64,000 bases of DNA, from positions 1 through 64,000 of the forward strand of contig NZ_SMKR01000012.1 of NCBI RefSeq assembly GCF_004348725.1, written 5' to 3'. The position numbers and the translations under genes are program-made. The stretch comes from Kribbella turkmenica (GTDB lineage Bacteria > Actinomycetota > Actinomycetes > Propionibacteriales > Kribbellaceae). A model generated the notes under the pieces. That model saw only the letters and a program-made list of their open reading frames with translations, was not told the origin of the DNA and did not search any database. Below are positions 8,248-15,898 of the stretch, piece by piece (the first letter of the stretch is position 1; every line of letters starts with the position of its first letter).

Positions 8248-9075
8248 TCAGGTGGCGGTGATCGTGCTGGTGGCGAGCAGGATGACGATGACTATGCCGA
8301 GGAGGACTCGGTAGAACGCGAAGACCTCGATGGTGTGCTTGGCGACGAACTTGAGGAGCCAGGCGACCGAGGCGTAGGCGACGACGAAGCTGACGACCGT
8401 GCCGACCACGACCGGGACCAGCCCGACCGAGCCGTCGAGGGCGTGCGGGAGCTCGAAGATCGCCGCGCCGACGAGGGCCGGGATGCCGAGCAGGAACGCC
8501 ATCTTCGTCGCCGCGACCCGGTCCAGGCCGCAGAACAGGCCGGCCGAGATGGTGGCGCCGGAGCGCGACACCCCGGGGATCAGCGCGAGGCACTGGATGA
8601 CCCCCATCACGACCGCGTCGATCAGCGTGATCCGGGTCAGCGGGCGGCTCTTGCTGCTGAGACGCTCGGCCGCGACCATCACGAACGACCAGCCGATCAG
8701 TGACGCCGCGACCCACCACATGCTCCGCAGCGGGCCGGCGATGATGCTCCGGCCGAGGTACCCGACGACGCAGATCGGCAGCGAGCCGATGATCACGAAC
8801 CAGCCCATCCGGTGATCGAACTCACCCCGGTACTCGGGGTGCCGCAGTCCCTTGAACCACGCGACGGCGTACGTCCGGATGTCCTTCCACATGAACAGCA
8901 CCACGGCCGCGATCGCACCGAACTGGATCACCGCAGTGAACGCCGTGATCGCCGGGTCGTCGATCTGCTGGCCGAGCATCTTCGAGGTGATGGTGAGGTG
9001 CCCGGTGCTCGACACCGGCAGGAACTCGGTCAGGCCCTCGACGATGCCGAGGACGATGGCTTCCCAGATGGACAC
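8248..9075 (-). CDS. uppP: Undecaprenyl-diphosphatase UppP (BacA)
   Basis: UppP removes a phosphate from undecaprenyl diphosphate to recycle the lipid carrier of peptidoglycan synthesis; overexpression gives bacitracin resistance. The 275-aa protein has about eight membrane helices and both signatures: EGLTEFLPVSSTGHL (13-27, with catalytic Glu) and PGVSRSGAT (167-175). Start is GTG 9075, immediately after the TGA of the LLM oxidoreductase gene with no gap, so the two are almost certainly co-transcribed and coupled. Confidence 0.95.
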   Translation of the reverse strand: MSIWEAIVLGIVEGLTEFLPVSSTGHLTITSKMLGQQIDDPAITAFTAVIQFGAIAAVVLFMWKDIRTYAVAWFKGLRHPEYRGEFDHRMGWFVIIGSLPICVVGYLGRSIIAGPLRSMWWVAASLIGWSFVMVAAERLSSKSRPLTRITLIDAVVMGVIQCLALIPGVSRSGATISAGLFCGLDRVAATKMAFLLGIPALVGAAIFELPHALDGSVGLVPVVVGTVVSFVVAYASVAWLLKFVAKHTIEVFAFYRVLLGIVIVILLATSTITAT

Positions 9076-10128
9076 TCAGTCACCCACTCCGGCGAGCTCG
9101 AGCGCCTCGGCGACGGTGCGCAGGTCGGCGATCCGCTGGTCCACGGTCGGCGCGAACGGCGTCAGCGCGACCGTGGTCGCCCCGGCCTCGGCGTACGCGG
9201 TCAGCTTCTCGGCCATCCGCTCCTTGTCGCCGAGCAGCGAGATTCCGTCGATGAACCCGTGCGGTACGGCGGCCATCGCGTCCCGGTGCTGCTTGTCCAG
9301 GTACAGGTCCTGGATCCGCTTGGCCTCCTCGGCGTACCCCATCCGGACCGCGAGCGCGTTGTAGAAGTTCTTCTCCCGGCTGCCCATGCCGCCGATGTAG
9401 AGCGCGGCGTACCCGCGGATCGGGTCGGCCGCGGCCTGCAGGTCGGCACCGGTCATCACCGGCACGGACGCGACGACGTCGAAGTCGTCGAGCCCCTTCT
9501 GACAGGTCTGGCGGCCCGTCGCGATGTGTTTCAACTGCTCTCCCAGATAGGCGGGGTCGTTGAGGATGCCGAGCCAGCCGTCGGCGATCTCGCCGGCCAG
9601 CTCGAGGTTCTTCGGCCCGACCGCGGCCAGGTACACCGGCACGTGGTCGCGGATCGGGTGGATCGACAGCTTGAGCGCCTTGCCCGGGCCGTCGGGCAGC
9701 GGCAGCGTGAAGTGCTCACCTTCGAAGGCCACCGTCTCACGTCGCATCGCCGCGTTCACGATCGCGACGTATTCCCGGGTGCGGGCCAGCGGCTTGTCGA
9801 ACCGGACGCCGTGCCAGCCCTCGGACACCTGCGGTCCGGACACGCCCAGGCCGAGCCGGAACCGGCCGTTGGACAGCCGGTCCAAGGTGGCGGCCGTCAT
9901 CGCGGCCATCGCCGGGGTCCGGGCCGGGATCTGGAACACCGCGGCGCCGACGTCGATGGTCGAGGTCTGGGCGGCGATCCAGGCCAGCAGCGTGGCGGCG
10001 TCCGAACCGTACGCCTCCGCGGCCCAGGTGACCGAGAATCCGAGCCGTTCGGCCTCCTTCACCAGCCTCAGATGATCCAGATGGTCGTCGCCACCGAAGA
10101 CGAAGCCGATGTTGAGTCCGAGTCGCAT
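9076..10128 (-). CDS. LLM class F420-dependent oxidoreductase
   Basis: This 350-aa luciferase-like monooxygenase barrel starts MRLGLNIGFVFGGDDHLD and contains AERLGFSVTWAAEAYGSDA, ATLDRLSNGRFRLGLGVSGP and the typical VYLAAVGPKNLELAGEIADG. These are conserved in F420-dependent actinobacterial members, which move hydride between F420 and small organic substrates; the substrate here cannot be told. ATG 10128 was chosen because the extra 18 residues of the longer frame lack similarity. It is divergent from the aldo/keto reductase across 52 bases. Confidence 0.88.
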   Translation of the reverse strand: MRLGLNIGFVFGGDDHLDHLRLVKEAERLGFSVTWAAEAYGSDAATLLAWIAAQTSTIDVGAAVFQIPARTPAMAAMTAATLDRLSNGRFRLGLGVSGPQVSEGWHGVRFDKPLARTREYVAIVNAAMRRETVAFEGEHFTLPLPDGPGKALKLSIHPIRDHVPVYLAAVGPKNLELAGEIADGWLGILNDPAYLGEQLKHIATGRQTCQKGLDDFDVVASVPVMTGADLQAAADPIRGYAALYIGGMGSREKNFYNALAVRMGYAEEAKRIQDLYLDKQHRDAMAAVPHGFIDGISLLGDKERMAEKLTAYAEAGATTVALTPFAPTVDQRIADLRTVAEALELAGVGD

Positions 10129-10167
10129 GACAGGCGAGCCTAACGAGCCGTTGTCGGTGGCGGCCAA

Positions 10168-10173
10168 TAGGCT
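10168..10173 (+). promoter_or_regulatory. Possible -10 box of a leaderless aldo/keto reductase transcript
   Basis: TAGGCT ends 7 bases before ATG 10181, the distance expected if transcription starts at the start codon. No ribosome binding site is present in the gap. A convincing -35 box was not seen. Confidence 0.35.
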
Positions 10174-10180
10174 CGGTCTC

Positions 10181-11122
10181 ATGCAGCAGCGCTATCTCGG
10201 TCACAGTGGACTGGCGGTGAGCCGCCTCGGTCTCGGCACCATGTCCTGGGGACGGGACACCGACGAGCACGAGGCGCGCGAGCAGCTGGCCGCGTTCGTC
10301 GCGGCCGGTGGGACGCTGATCGACACCGCGGCGGCGTACGGCGACGGTGACAGCGAGCGACTGATCGGCTCTCTGCTCGGCGACGTGGTGGACCGCGACG
10401 ACCTGGTGATCGCGACCAAGGCCGGATTCAGCGTCCGCCGCGGCGAGCGGATCACCGACACCTCCCGCGGCGCCCTGCTGCGCGACCTGGAGGGCTCGCT
10501 GCGCCGGCTGAACGTCGACCACCTCGACCTCTGGCAGCTGCACACCTGGTCGGACGACGTACCGCTGGAGGAGACGCTGTCGGCGCTCGACCATGCGGTC
10601 AGCTCGGGCAAGGTGCGGTATGTCGGCGTTTCGAACTACGCGGGCTGGAAGTCGGCCCGCGCGGTCACCTGGCAGCAGGCCTGGCCCGGTCGCGCGGTCC
10701 CGGTGTCGAACCAGGTGGAGTACTCGCTGCTCGCCCGGGACGCCGAGGCGGACGCGATCCGGGCGGCCGGCGGGCTGGGCATCGGGATCCTGGCCTGGTC
10801 GCCGCTTGGCCGAGGTGTGTTGACTGGCAAGTACCGCACCGGGATCCCGGCGGACTCCCGGGCGGCGTCCCAGCATCTGTCCAGATTCGTCGACCCCTAC
10901 CTGGACGGCCGCGGGTCGGGCATCGTGGAGGCAGTCGCGCGAGCCGCCGACGGGCTCGGCTGGACACCGCTCGAGGTGGCACTCACCTGGGTGCGGGACC
11001 GGCCGGGCGTGTCGGCGGCGATCGTCGGGGCCCGGACGGCGATGCAGCTGAAGTCGGTCCTGGGTGTGGAGGAGCTCACCCTCCCGCCCGCGATCGTCGC
11101 AGCGCTGGAGGACGTGTCGTAG
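10181..11122 (+). CDS. Aldo/keto reductase (YghZ/Kv-beta-like group)
   Basis: This 313-aa NADPH-dependent aldo/keto reductase has the complete catalytic tetrad: Asp48 and Tyr53 in TLIDTAAAYGDGDSE, Lys80 in VIATKAG and His121 in LWQLHTW. The C-terminal cofactor site is represented by WVRDRPGVSAAIVGARTAMQL. It reduces aldehydes or ketones of unknown identity. ATG 10181 starts the usual MQQRYLGHSGL; the longer frame back to 10109 overlaps the divergent gene's start. Eighteen bases downstream lies the DUF5703 gene. Confidence 0.9.
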   Translation: MQQRYLGHSGLAVSRLGLGTMSWGRDTDEHEAREQLAAFVAAGGTLIDTAAAYGDGDSERLIGSLLGDVVDRDDLVIATKAGFSVRRGERITDTSRGALLRDLEGSLRRLNVDHLDLWQLHTWSDDVPLEETLSALDHAVSSGKVRYVGVSNYAGWKSARAVTWQQAWPGRAVPVSNQVEYSLLARDAEADAIRAAGGLGIGILAWSPLGRGVLTGKYRTGIPADSRAASQHLSRFVDPYLDGRGSGIVEAVARAADGLGWTPLEVALTWVRDRPGVSAAIVGARTAMQLKSVLGVEELTLPPAIVAALEDVS

Positions 11123-11140
11123 GCAGGACTGGAGGTGCGG

Positions 11141-11326
11141 ATGGCCGAATACGAACTGCAGCAGTTCGAGGTGTCCAGGACGGAGTCGCGCGGTGCGGTC
11201 CGCCGGTTGCTGACCGAGCACGCCGAGTACGGCGGCTGGGAGCTGGCCCGCCTCCGCCGCTACCCCGACGGCACCCGCCGGGTCTGGCTCCGCCGCCGCA
11301 TCATCCGGGTGATGCGGACCCTGTGA
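11141..11326 (+). CDS. DUF5703 family small protein
   Basis: This 61-aa basic protein, MAEYELQQFEVSRTESRGAV then EHAEYGGWELARLRRYPDGTRRVWLRRRIIR, has the DUF5703 pattern of small actinobacterial proteins of unknown function. ATG 11141 is preceded by GGAGG at 11131-11135, which decides it over the GTG at 11135. It probably shares a transcript with the aldo/keto reductase. Its last 26 bases overlap the end of the convergent LuxR gene. Confidence 0.8.
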   Translation: MAEYELQQFEVSRTESRGAVRRLLTEHAEYGGWELARLRRYPDGTRRVWLRRRIIRVMRTL

Positions 11327-12341
11327 GCAGGGCGGTCACCAGCTCACGGCGACTGCCGACGCCCACTTTGTCGAACGCCGCCCGGACGTGTTCCTGCACC
11401 GTGTGCGGGGACAGACACAGCTGCTCGACGATCTGCCGGGTCGAGTAGCCCTTCAGCAGCAGCTCGGTGACCCGCTGCTGAGCTGGGGTCAGCCCGTGCA
11501 GATCGAGTAGGAACGACCCGAGCTGTGCGGCCGTGGCCGGCTCGATCACTACCGCGGTCCGCCGGCCGTCGGCTCCCTGGAGGGTCGATGCATGCAGCGC
11601 GAGCCACCGGCCGGACCGCGTCCGCACCTTGAGCGCCGGAGGTGCCGGCAGCTCATGGACACGGGTGAGCTGCGCCGCCACGGCTCGCACGGCGACCGGG
11701 ATCTCGGCGGCTCGTGTCGGTTCCAGCTCCGTCATCCAGTGCTCGGCCTCCGCGCTCATCGACGCCAAGCGGTGCGACGCATCGAGGACCACGACCCCCG
11801 GCCCCACCTCGCTGTCGTCGACCCGCCCGGCCAGGAGGCTCCGGCGCAGACCTTCAGCGAGATGCGGCCCGAGGCGACGTACGAGCTGGAGTTCCTGCTC
11901 CGAGAAGCCGGCCGCCGCGTTCTCCCGGTGCAGGCAGATGACACCCCAGCAGCGCCCGTTGGACCTCAGCGCTGCCCGGAGCTCGTCGCCGAGACCGAGC
12001 GGTCGCATCACCTGGACGTACCGGGCGCTGCTCGGCCACTCCCCCTTGGTGGCGTGGCCGAGCGAGTTCACCGGGTCCGGCGCGGCCGCGAGGGCGGTGA
12101 ACTTGTTCACGTCGTCCTGCCCGAACTCGTTCCACAGGAACTGCTCGGTCACCTCGCCGAGCGGCTCGTCCGCGCTCGCCGAGGTGAACAGGACCGTGGC
12201 CGGATCGACCGTCGCGAAGAAGGCCGCGTCGACCGTCATCAGCCGCTTCAGCCGGATCAGCACCTCGGACCGCAGCTGATCGGCGTCCAGCCCCGCGTAG
12301 CACCGCTGGATCAGCACTTCCAGGCGATCCGCCGCCCCCAT
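11301..12341 (-). CDS. LuxR-type (HTH) transcriptional regulator
   Basis: This 346-aa regulator has a C-terminal LuxR helix-turn-helix (LTPAQQRVTELLLKGYSTRQ, then LCLSPHTVQEHVRAAFDKVGV). The N-terminal two thirds resembles a GAF-like sensing module (SNGRCWGVICLHRENAAAGF followed by SEQELQLVRRLGPHLAEGLRR) and a PAS-like middle (GVVVLDASHRLASMSAEAEHW). The ligand is unknown. It lacks the AAA ATPase of the LAL regulators further on. It ends inside the DUF5703 gene on the other strand and lies 10 bases downstream of the SnoaL-like gene, so it may be co-transcribed with it. Confidence 0.85.
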   Translation of the reverse strand: MGAADRLEVLIQRCYAGLDADQLRSEVLIRLKRLMTVDAAFFATVDPATVLFTSASADEPLGEVTEQFLWNEFGQDDVNKFTALAAAPDPVNSLGHATKGEWPSSARYVQVMRPLGLGDELRAALRSNGRCWGVICLHRENAAAGFSEQELQLVRRLGPHLAEGLRRSLLAGRVDDSEVGPGVVVLDASHRLASMSAEAEHWMTELEPTRAAEIPVAVRAVAAQLTRVHELPAPPALKVRTRSGRWLALHASTLQGADGRRTAVVIEPATAAQLGSFLLDLHGLTPAQQRVTELLLKGYSTRQIVEQLCLSPHTVQEHVRAAFDKVGVGSRRELVTALLTGSASPG

Positions 12342-12351
12342 GATCGTGATG

Positions 12352-12777
12352 CTACGACTGATCCGGTACGACGCCCAGTTGCCGGAGGAACCCGAGCTCG
12401 TCGAGTCTCCCCCAGCGCTCGCGGACCAGGCCGTCGCGCACCCGGAAGATGTTGATCCCGGGCAGCCTGACGGTCCTGCCGGTGGGGGCGACCCCCATCA
12501 CCTCGCCACGGTGCGTGCCGGACGCCGTGAACCGCTCCACCACGATGTCGCCCTCGGCAACCAGTTCGTGGAGCTCGCTGTGCCAGTCCGGGAACGCCGC
12601 CCGCATCATCGCGCCGGCGACCCGCATCCCGTCGCGGTCCGGCGTGACCCCGAACGGTGGGTCGTGGTTGACGAAGTCCTCGGCGAGGTAGGTGTCGACC
12701 GCGCCGGGGTCGCCTTTCGTGAACAGCCCGTCGATCAGGTCGCGGACGGTGTCTTTGTTACTTTCCGTAGTACTCAT
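12352..12777 (-). CDS. SnoaL-like ester cyclase family protein
   Basis: This 141-aa protein of the NTF2/SnoaL fold has DLIDGLFTKGDPGAVDTYLA, EDFVNHDP, MMRAAFPDWHSELHELVAEGD, FTASGTHRGEVMGVAPTGR and INIFRVRDGLVRERWGRLDE. This order is typical of the ester-cyclase/polyketide-cyclase-like proteins, a family with many unrelated activities, so the reaction is not known. ATG 12777 was chosen because the family starts a few residues before the first helix. A perfect 18-base palindrome 36 bases upstream is the likely control site. Confidence 0.85.
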   Translation of the reverse strand: MSTTESNKDTVRDLIDGLFTKGDPGAVDTYLAEDFVNHDPPFGVTPDRDGMRVAGAMMRAAFPDWHSELHELVAEGDIVVERFTASGTHRGEVMGVAPTGRTVRLPGINIFRVRDGLVRERWGRLDELGFLRQLGVVPDQS

Positions 12778-12812
12778 GCCATCGATGCTGCGACGCACTC
12801 GTTGCTGTGGGC

Positions 12813-12830
12813 ACCCCAACTAGTTGGGGT
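12813..12830. promoter_or_regulatory. Perfect 18-base palindrome upstream of the SnoaL-like gene
   Basis: ACCCCAACTAGTTGGGGT is identical to its reverse complement. It lies 36 bases before ATG 12777, where a repressor site would block RNA polymerase. It also overlaps the last codons and stop of the decayed GNAT gene. The binding protein is unknown; the neighbouring LuxR regulator or a TetR/MarR protein elsewhere are candidates. Confidence 0.55.
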
Positions 12831-13468
12831 TTCGAAGATCGTGCTGGGCCCGGACGTTGGGTTCTCCGTAGCCGGCGTGATCGTGAGGTACGTCGACGTG
12901 GACCGGGACGCCCCGCGACCTGGACGATCTTGCCGCCGGCTTTGACGGTGACGCGCAACCACGGGTCGGCCGGGACATTCTCCCTGACCTCCTTGATGTA
13001 ATCCGTCATCGGGAGGGCGGCGTCCGTCTTGCCGTTCGGGCGGACCGGCGCGAACAAGGATGCTGTGGCCGTTGGCCTTCACGGCGGCGCGCAACGTAGC
13101 GAGCATCCGGTGGGACAGTCCGCGGCCGAGGTGCGACGGTCGGATCAGGATCTCGAGCGCGCTGGAGACGTTCGGCGTCCGGCCGTGGCGGAGGTCAGCG
13201 AAGCCGCGCTGCAGAACCCCGGTCCCAGCCGCCGGACAACAGCTCGAGACGGTGCTCGTCCGGGAACGAACGGGATGCTGCGGCCGTGGGCGACGAGTTC
13301 GCCGTCCTCGGTCGCGACCACGCACTGGTCCGGTAACGCGTCCGGCAGCAGACCCATGAAGGCGTTGCCGATCGGGTCGTCGTGCATGAACTCCGGCCAC
13401 GCGTCGGCGAAGTCGTACAGCCGCTCCAGGCACTCAGGCCGCTCGGTCAGGGTGGTGCTGACGATCTC
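12820..13468 (-). pseudogene. GNAT family N-acetyltransferase, frameshifted
   Basis: Pieces of one acetyltransferase are spread over all three minus-strand frames in order: TLTERPECLERLYDFADAWP then EFMHDDPIGNAFMGLLPD and ELVAHGRSIPFVP; DEHRLELLSGGWDRG; TPNVSSALEILIRPSHLGRG then LSHRMLATLRAAVKANGHS (the acetyl-CoA part); APVRPNGKTDAALPMTDYIK; and VPVHVDVPHDHAGYGEPNV ending at TAG 12820-12822. At least four frame changes are needed (near 13261, 13200, 13055 and 12925), so the gene is dead or the sequence has several errors here. Its start overlaps the end of the MFS gene, suggesting a former operon. Confidence 0.8.
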
Positions 13469-14648
13469 GCCCCGCAGTCCCGCACCGCGACGGTCCTGCC
13501 TTCACCAGGATGATCAGCGCGACCAGGGTGGTCAGCAGCCCCGCGCCGACCAGCGTGACCTCGGCGCCGGCCGCGGCGATGATCGGCCCGCCGGCCAGCA
13601 TCCCGGCGGAGCTGCCGGCGTTGACGACCACCGTCTGGCCGGAGAGCAACGCGCGCCGCTCCGGGCCGTGCGAGGTCCTGGTGATCAGGACCGAGATGGC
13701 GGCGATCCCGAGGGCCACGCTGATTCCCGAGAGCGCGCCCATCAGCGCGATGACCGGCGGATGCGCCCACAGCCCCATCCCGGTCCAGCAGAGACCCACG
13801 AACGCCCACGCCATCCCGGCCAGGAGCACGGGTGGCAACCGCCGTACGACGGCCAGTGAGACGGCCGTGCCGATCACCGATCCTACGCCGTACCCGGTCA
13901 TCCCGGCTGCCAGGTACACGCCGGGCTCGCCGCGTTGTGCACCGATCACCGACAGGCCGAGCGTGAAGGCGAACCAGGTCGCACACCCGGTCCCCCGGAC
14001 GATCCAGCCGTGGAGTACGTCCGGCCGGTGTCTGAGGCTGGCCCGGATCGAGGGCGTCGGCGTGTCCGCCGGAGCCCGCTCCGCTCTCACTGTGCACGCC
14101 AGGAGCCCTGCGGCCGCGACGGCGACCGCCTCGACCCACAGGAGGCCGTTCGTCAGCCCTGTCGACACCGCGAACGCTCCGACGACCGGTCCGATCATCA
14201 TGCCGATCCTGCGCAGGCCGTCCTGCCAGGTGAGCAGTACGACGGCCTTCCCCTCGCCCCACCGGTCTCCGGTGTCAGCCAGCAGTGCGGACCGGCCGGG
14301 TGTCGCCAGTGCCTCGCTGCACCCGAGCAGCAGCCCGCTGACAACCAACAGTTCGGGTGTGAGCAGTCCCAGCATCGCCGCGGCCGGCACAGTCGCAAGA
14401 GCCAAGGCTTGCACTACGGCAACGACCGCAAGCCGTGAACCCGAATCCACCCACTGCCGCGCCTTCCTGGCCCACCACGGCGACAGCAACACCGGTACGC
14501 CGGACGCACCGCCGACCAGCCCGGTCGCCGCCACCGATCCGGTCTCGTGGAGGATCACGAGCGGCAACGCGACCTGCGCGATCCGGAACGCAAGGTCCGC
14601 CGAGGCCCCACCGGCCAGCAGCGCGAACGCCTCGCTCCTCGCTCTCAT
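13434..14648 (-). CDS. MFS transporter
   Basis: This 404-aa protein has about twelve hydrophobic helices. It begins MRARSEAFALLAGGASADLA, followed by a typical first-half loop (GVPVLLSPWWARKARQWVDSG) and GRSALLADTGDRWGEGKA, as in the enterobactin-exporter-like MFS group. Substrate unknown; a drug or metabolite exporter is likely. ATG 14648 is used; the open frame continues to 15299 through the divergent LysR gene and is a shadow. The C-terminus (SRCGTAGRDRQHHPDRAA) is not helix-like and may be frameshifted, as it runs into the decayed GNAT gene. A divergent LysR regulator 73 bases away probably controls it. Confidence 0.87.
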   Translation of the reverse strand: MRARSEAFALLAGGASADLAFRIAQVALPLVILHETGSVAATGLVGGASGVPVLLSPWWARKARQWVDSGSRLAVVAVVQALALATVPAAAMLGLLTPELLVVSGLLLGCSEALATPGRSALLADTGDRWGEGKAVVLLTWQDGLRRIGMMIGPVVGAFAVSTGLTNGLLWVEAVAVAAAGLLACTVRAERAPADTPTPSIRASLRHRPDVLHGWIVRGTGCATWFAFTLGLSVIGAQRGEPGVYLAAGMTGYGVGSVIGTAVSLAVVRRLPPVLLAGMAWAFVGLCWTGMGLWAHPPVIALMGALSGISVALGIAAISVLITRTSHGPERRALLSGQTVVVNAGSSAGMLAGGPIIAAAGAEVTLVGAGLLTTLVALIILVKAGPSRCGTAGRDRQHHPDRAA

Positions 14649-14709
14649 GCCCGCGATTCTTGGGGATATCAGATCGTCCGGGTAGCCGGCGAGTCTTCGG
14701 TGCTTGCCA

Positions 14710-14715
14710 TAGGCT
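14710..14715 (+). promoter_or_regulatory. Possible -10 box of a leaderless LysR transcript
   Basis: TAGGCT lies 6 bases before ATG 14722, which has no Shine-Dalgarno sequence. The same hexamer occurs at the same place before the aldo/keto reductase gene. The -35 box is not clear. Confidence 0.35.
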
Positions 14716-14721
14716 GAAGCT

Positions 14722-15582
14722 ATGGCCTCATTACCAGCGGTCGAGGACCTCCGGCTGGTGCAGGCGATCGCCCGCACCGGCTCGGTCGGCACCGCCGCCC
14801 GCGAGCTGCGCATCTCGCAACCGTCCGCGTCCCAGCGACTGGCCCGGCTGGAGCGAATGTGCGGCACCAGGTTGTTCGAGCGCGACACCCGCGGCGCCCG
14901 TCCGACCCCCGCCGGCGCCGAGCTCGGCCGCCGGGCCGACCACATCCTCGGCCACCTCGAGGAGGTGTACGACGCCACCCGCGCGGCCGCCGCCGGCCAC
15001 CGGCTCGTGATCGGCACCTTCGCCAGCATGGCCCCGATCCTGTTCCCGGTCCTCGACGCGGCCCTGCCCGACCTGGAAATCCAGCAGCAGGTGGACCACG
15101 GCCACTTCCTGGTCGAGCGGATCGCCGAGGGCACCACGGACGCCGCGTTCATCGCCATCGCCGACCAGATGACGCTGCCTCGTGGGACCGTCGCCCGCCG
15201 GGTCGGCCGGGACGAGCTCGTCCTGTTCGTCCCGCCCGGCGCGGCACCACCGGGCCGCGGCAGACAACCGCTGAAGGACCGCCCGATCCCGTTCTCCACC
15301 TACGACCGTGGCGCCGAGGACATCCACGCCCGCCTGGTCGCACTCGGTGCCGTCCCGCGCCGGGGCGTGACACTGGGAACCACGGTCGGCATGGCGCGCC
15401 GCCGTACGCAACTGGCCCTGGTGCCGCGCAGCGCGCTCGCCACGGAGCTCCGTCCGGGCGAGCGGCTGGTGCCCGCGCCGTTCCGCTACCGCCTCACGCT
15501 CTCCCTCGTCACCACGCCGACCCCGCCGAAGCCGCTGATCCGGCACCTACCGAACCTCCGGACCACTCTCAACCTCTTGTGA
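14722..15582 (+). CDS. LysR family transcriptional regulator
   Basis: This 286-aa protein has an N-terminal LysR helix-turn-helix (DLRLVQAIARTGSVGTAA then ISQPSASQRLARLERMCGTR and LFERDTRGARPTPAG) and a periplasmic-binding-like effector domain (HRLVIGTFASMAPILFPVL). The effector is unknown. It lies back to back with the MFS gene, the classic arrangement in which a LysR protein controls the neighbouring transporter and itself. The effector domain is on the short side for the family. Confidence 0.9.
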   Translation: MASLPAVEDLRLVQAIARTGSVGTAARELRISQPSASQRLARLERMCGTRLFERDTRGARPTPAGAELGRRADHILGHLEEVYDATRAAAAGHRLVIGTFASMAPILFPVLDAALPDLEIQQQVDHGHFLVERIAEGTTDAAFIAIADQMTLPRGTVARRVGRDELVLFVPPGAAPPGRGRQPLKDRPIPFSTYDRGAEDIHARLVALGAVPRRGVTLGTTVGMARRRTQLALVPRSALATELRPGERLVPAPFRYRLTLSLVTTPTPPKPLIRHLPNLRTTLNLL

Positions 15583-15626
15583 GCCGGGCCCCGGCGGGAC
15601 GACGCTGGTCGGTGGGGGTGAGTCCG

Positions 15627-15896
15627 ATGACAGTACGGCAGTGGACGGTGGACATCACGATCGACGAGGTCGAGGGCGAACGGACGACGCACGCCGAGGC
15701 CAGGTTGCGAACCGACGGAGAACAGCTGGCCGGCCGCGGTACGGCGTACCGGCACCCGCACGATGTCGAAGTACCGCAGATCGGCGACGAGCTCGCGGCC
15801 GCCCGGGCGCTGTCGGAGCTGTCGCACCGGCTGGTGCTCGCGGCGGCCCAGGACATCGAGGAGGTCACGCACCGGCCGCCGCGGCTGAAGCGCTGA
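15627..15896 (+). CDS. DUF1876 domain-containing protein
   Basis: This 89-aa protein, MTVRQWTVDITIDEVEGERT then LAGRGTAYRHPHDVEVPQIG and DELAAARALSELSHRLV, is a typical DUF1876 protein: a small alpha/beta protein whose strands and C-terminal helix resemble a double-stranded-RNA-binding fold. The role is unknown; relatives are often induced in stress or dormancy. GGTGGGGGTG supplies the ribosome binding site for ATG 15627. It converges on the M20 peptidase gene with only 2 bases between the stops. Confidence 0.88.
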   Translation: MTVRQWTVDITIDEVEGERTTHAEARLRTDGEQLAGRGTAYRHPHDVEVPQIGDELAAARALSELSHRLVLAAAQDIEEVTHRPPRLKR

Positions 15897-15898
15897 AC

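Noticed and set aside
7106-8719. 537-aa minus-strand frame across corA
   Set aside because: Antisense to corA and to uppP in another frame; composition typical of a shadow.
14649-15299. N-terminal extension of the MFS transporter to 15299
   Set aside because: The extension lies antisense to the LysR gene; the first membrane helix starts after ATG 14648.
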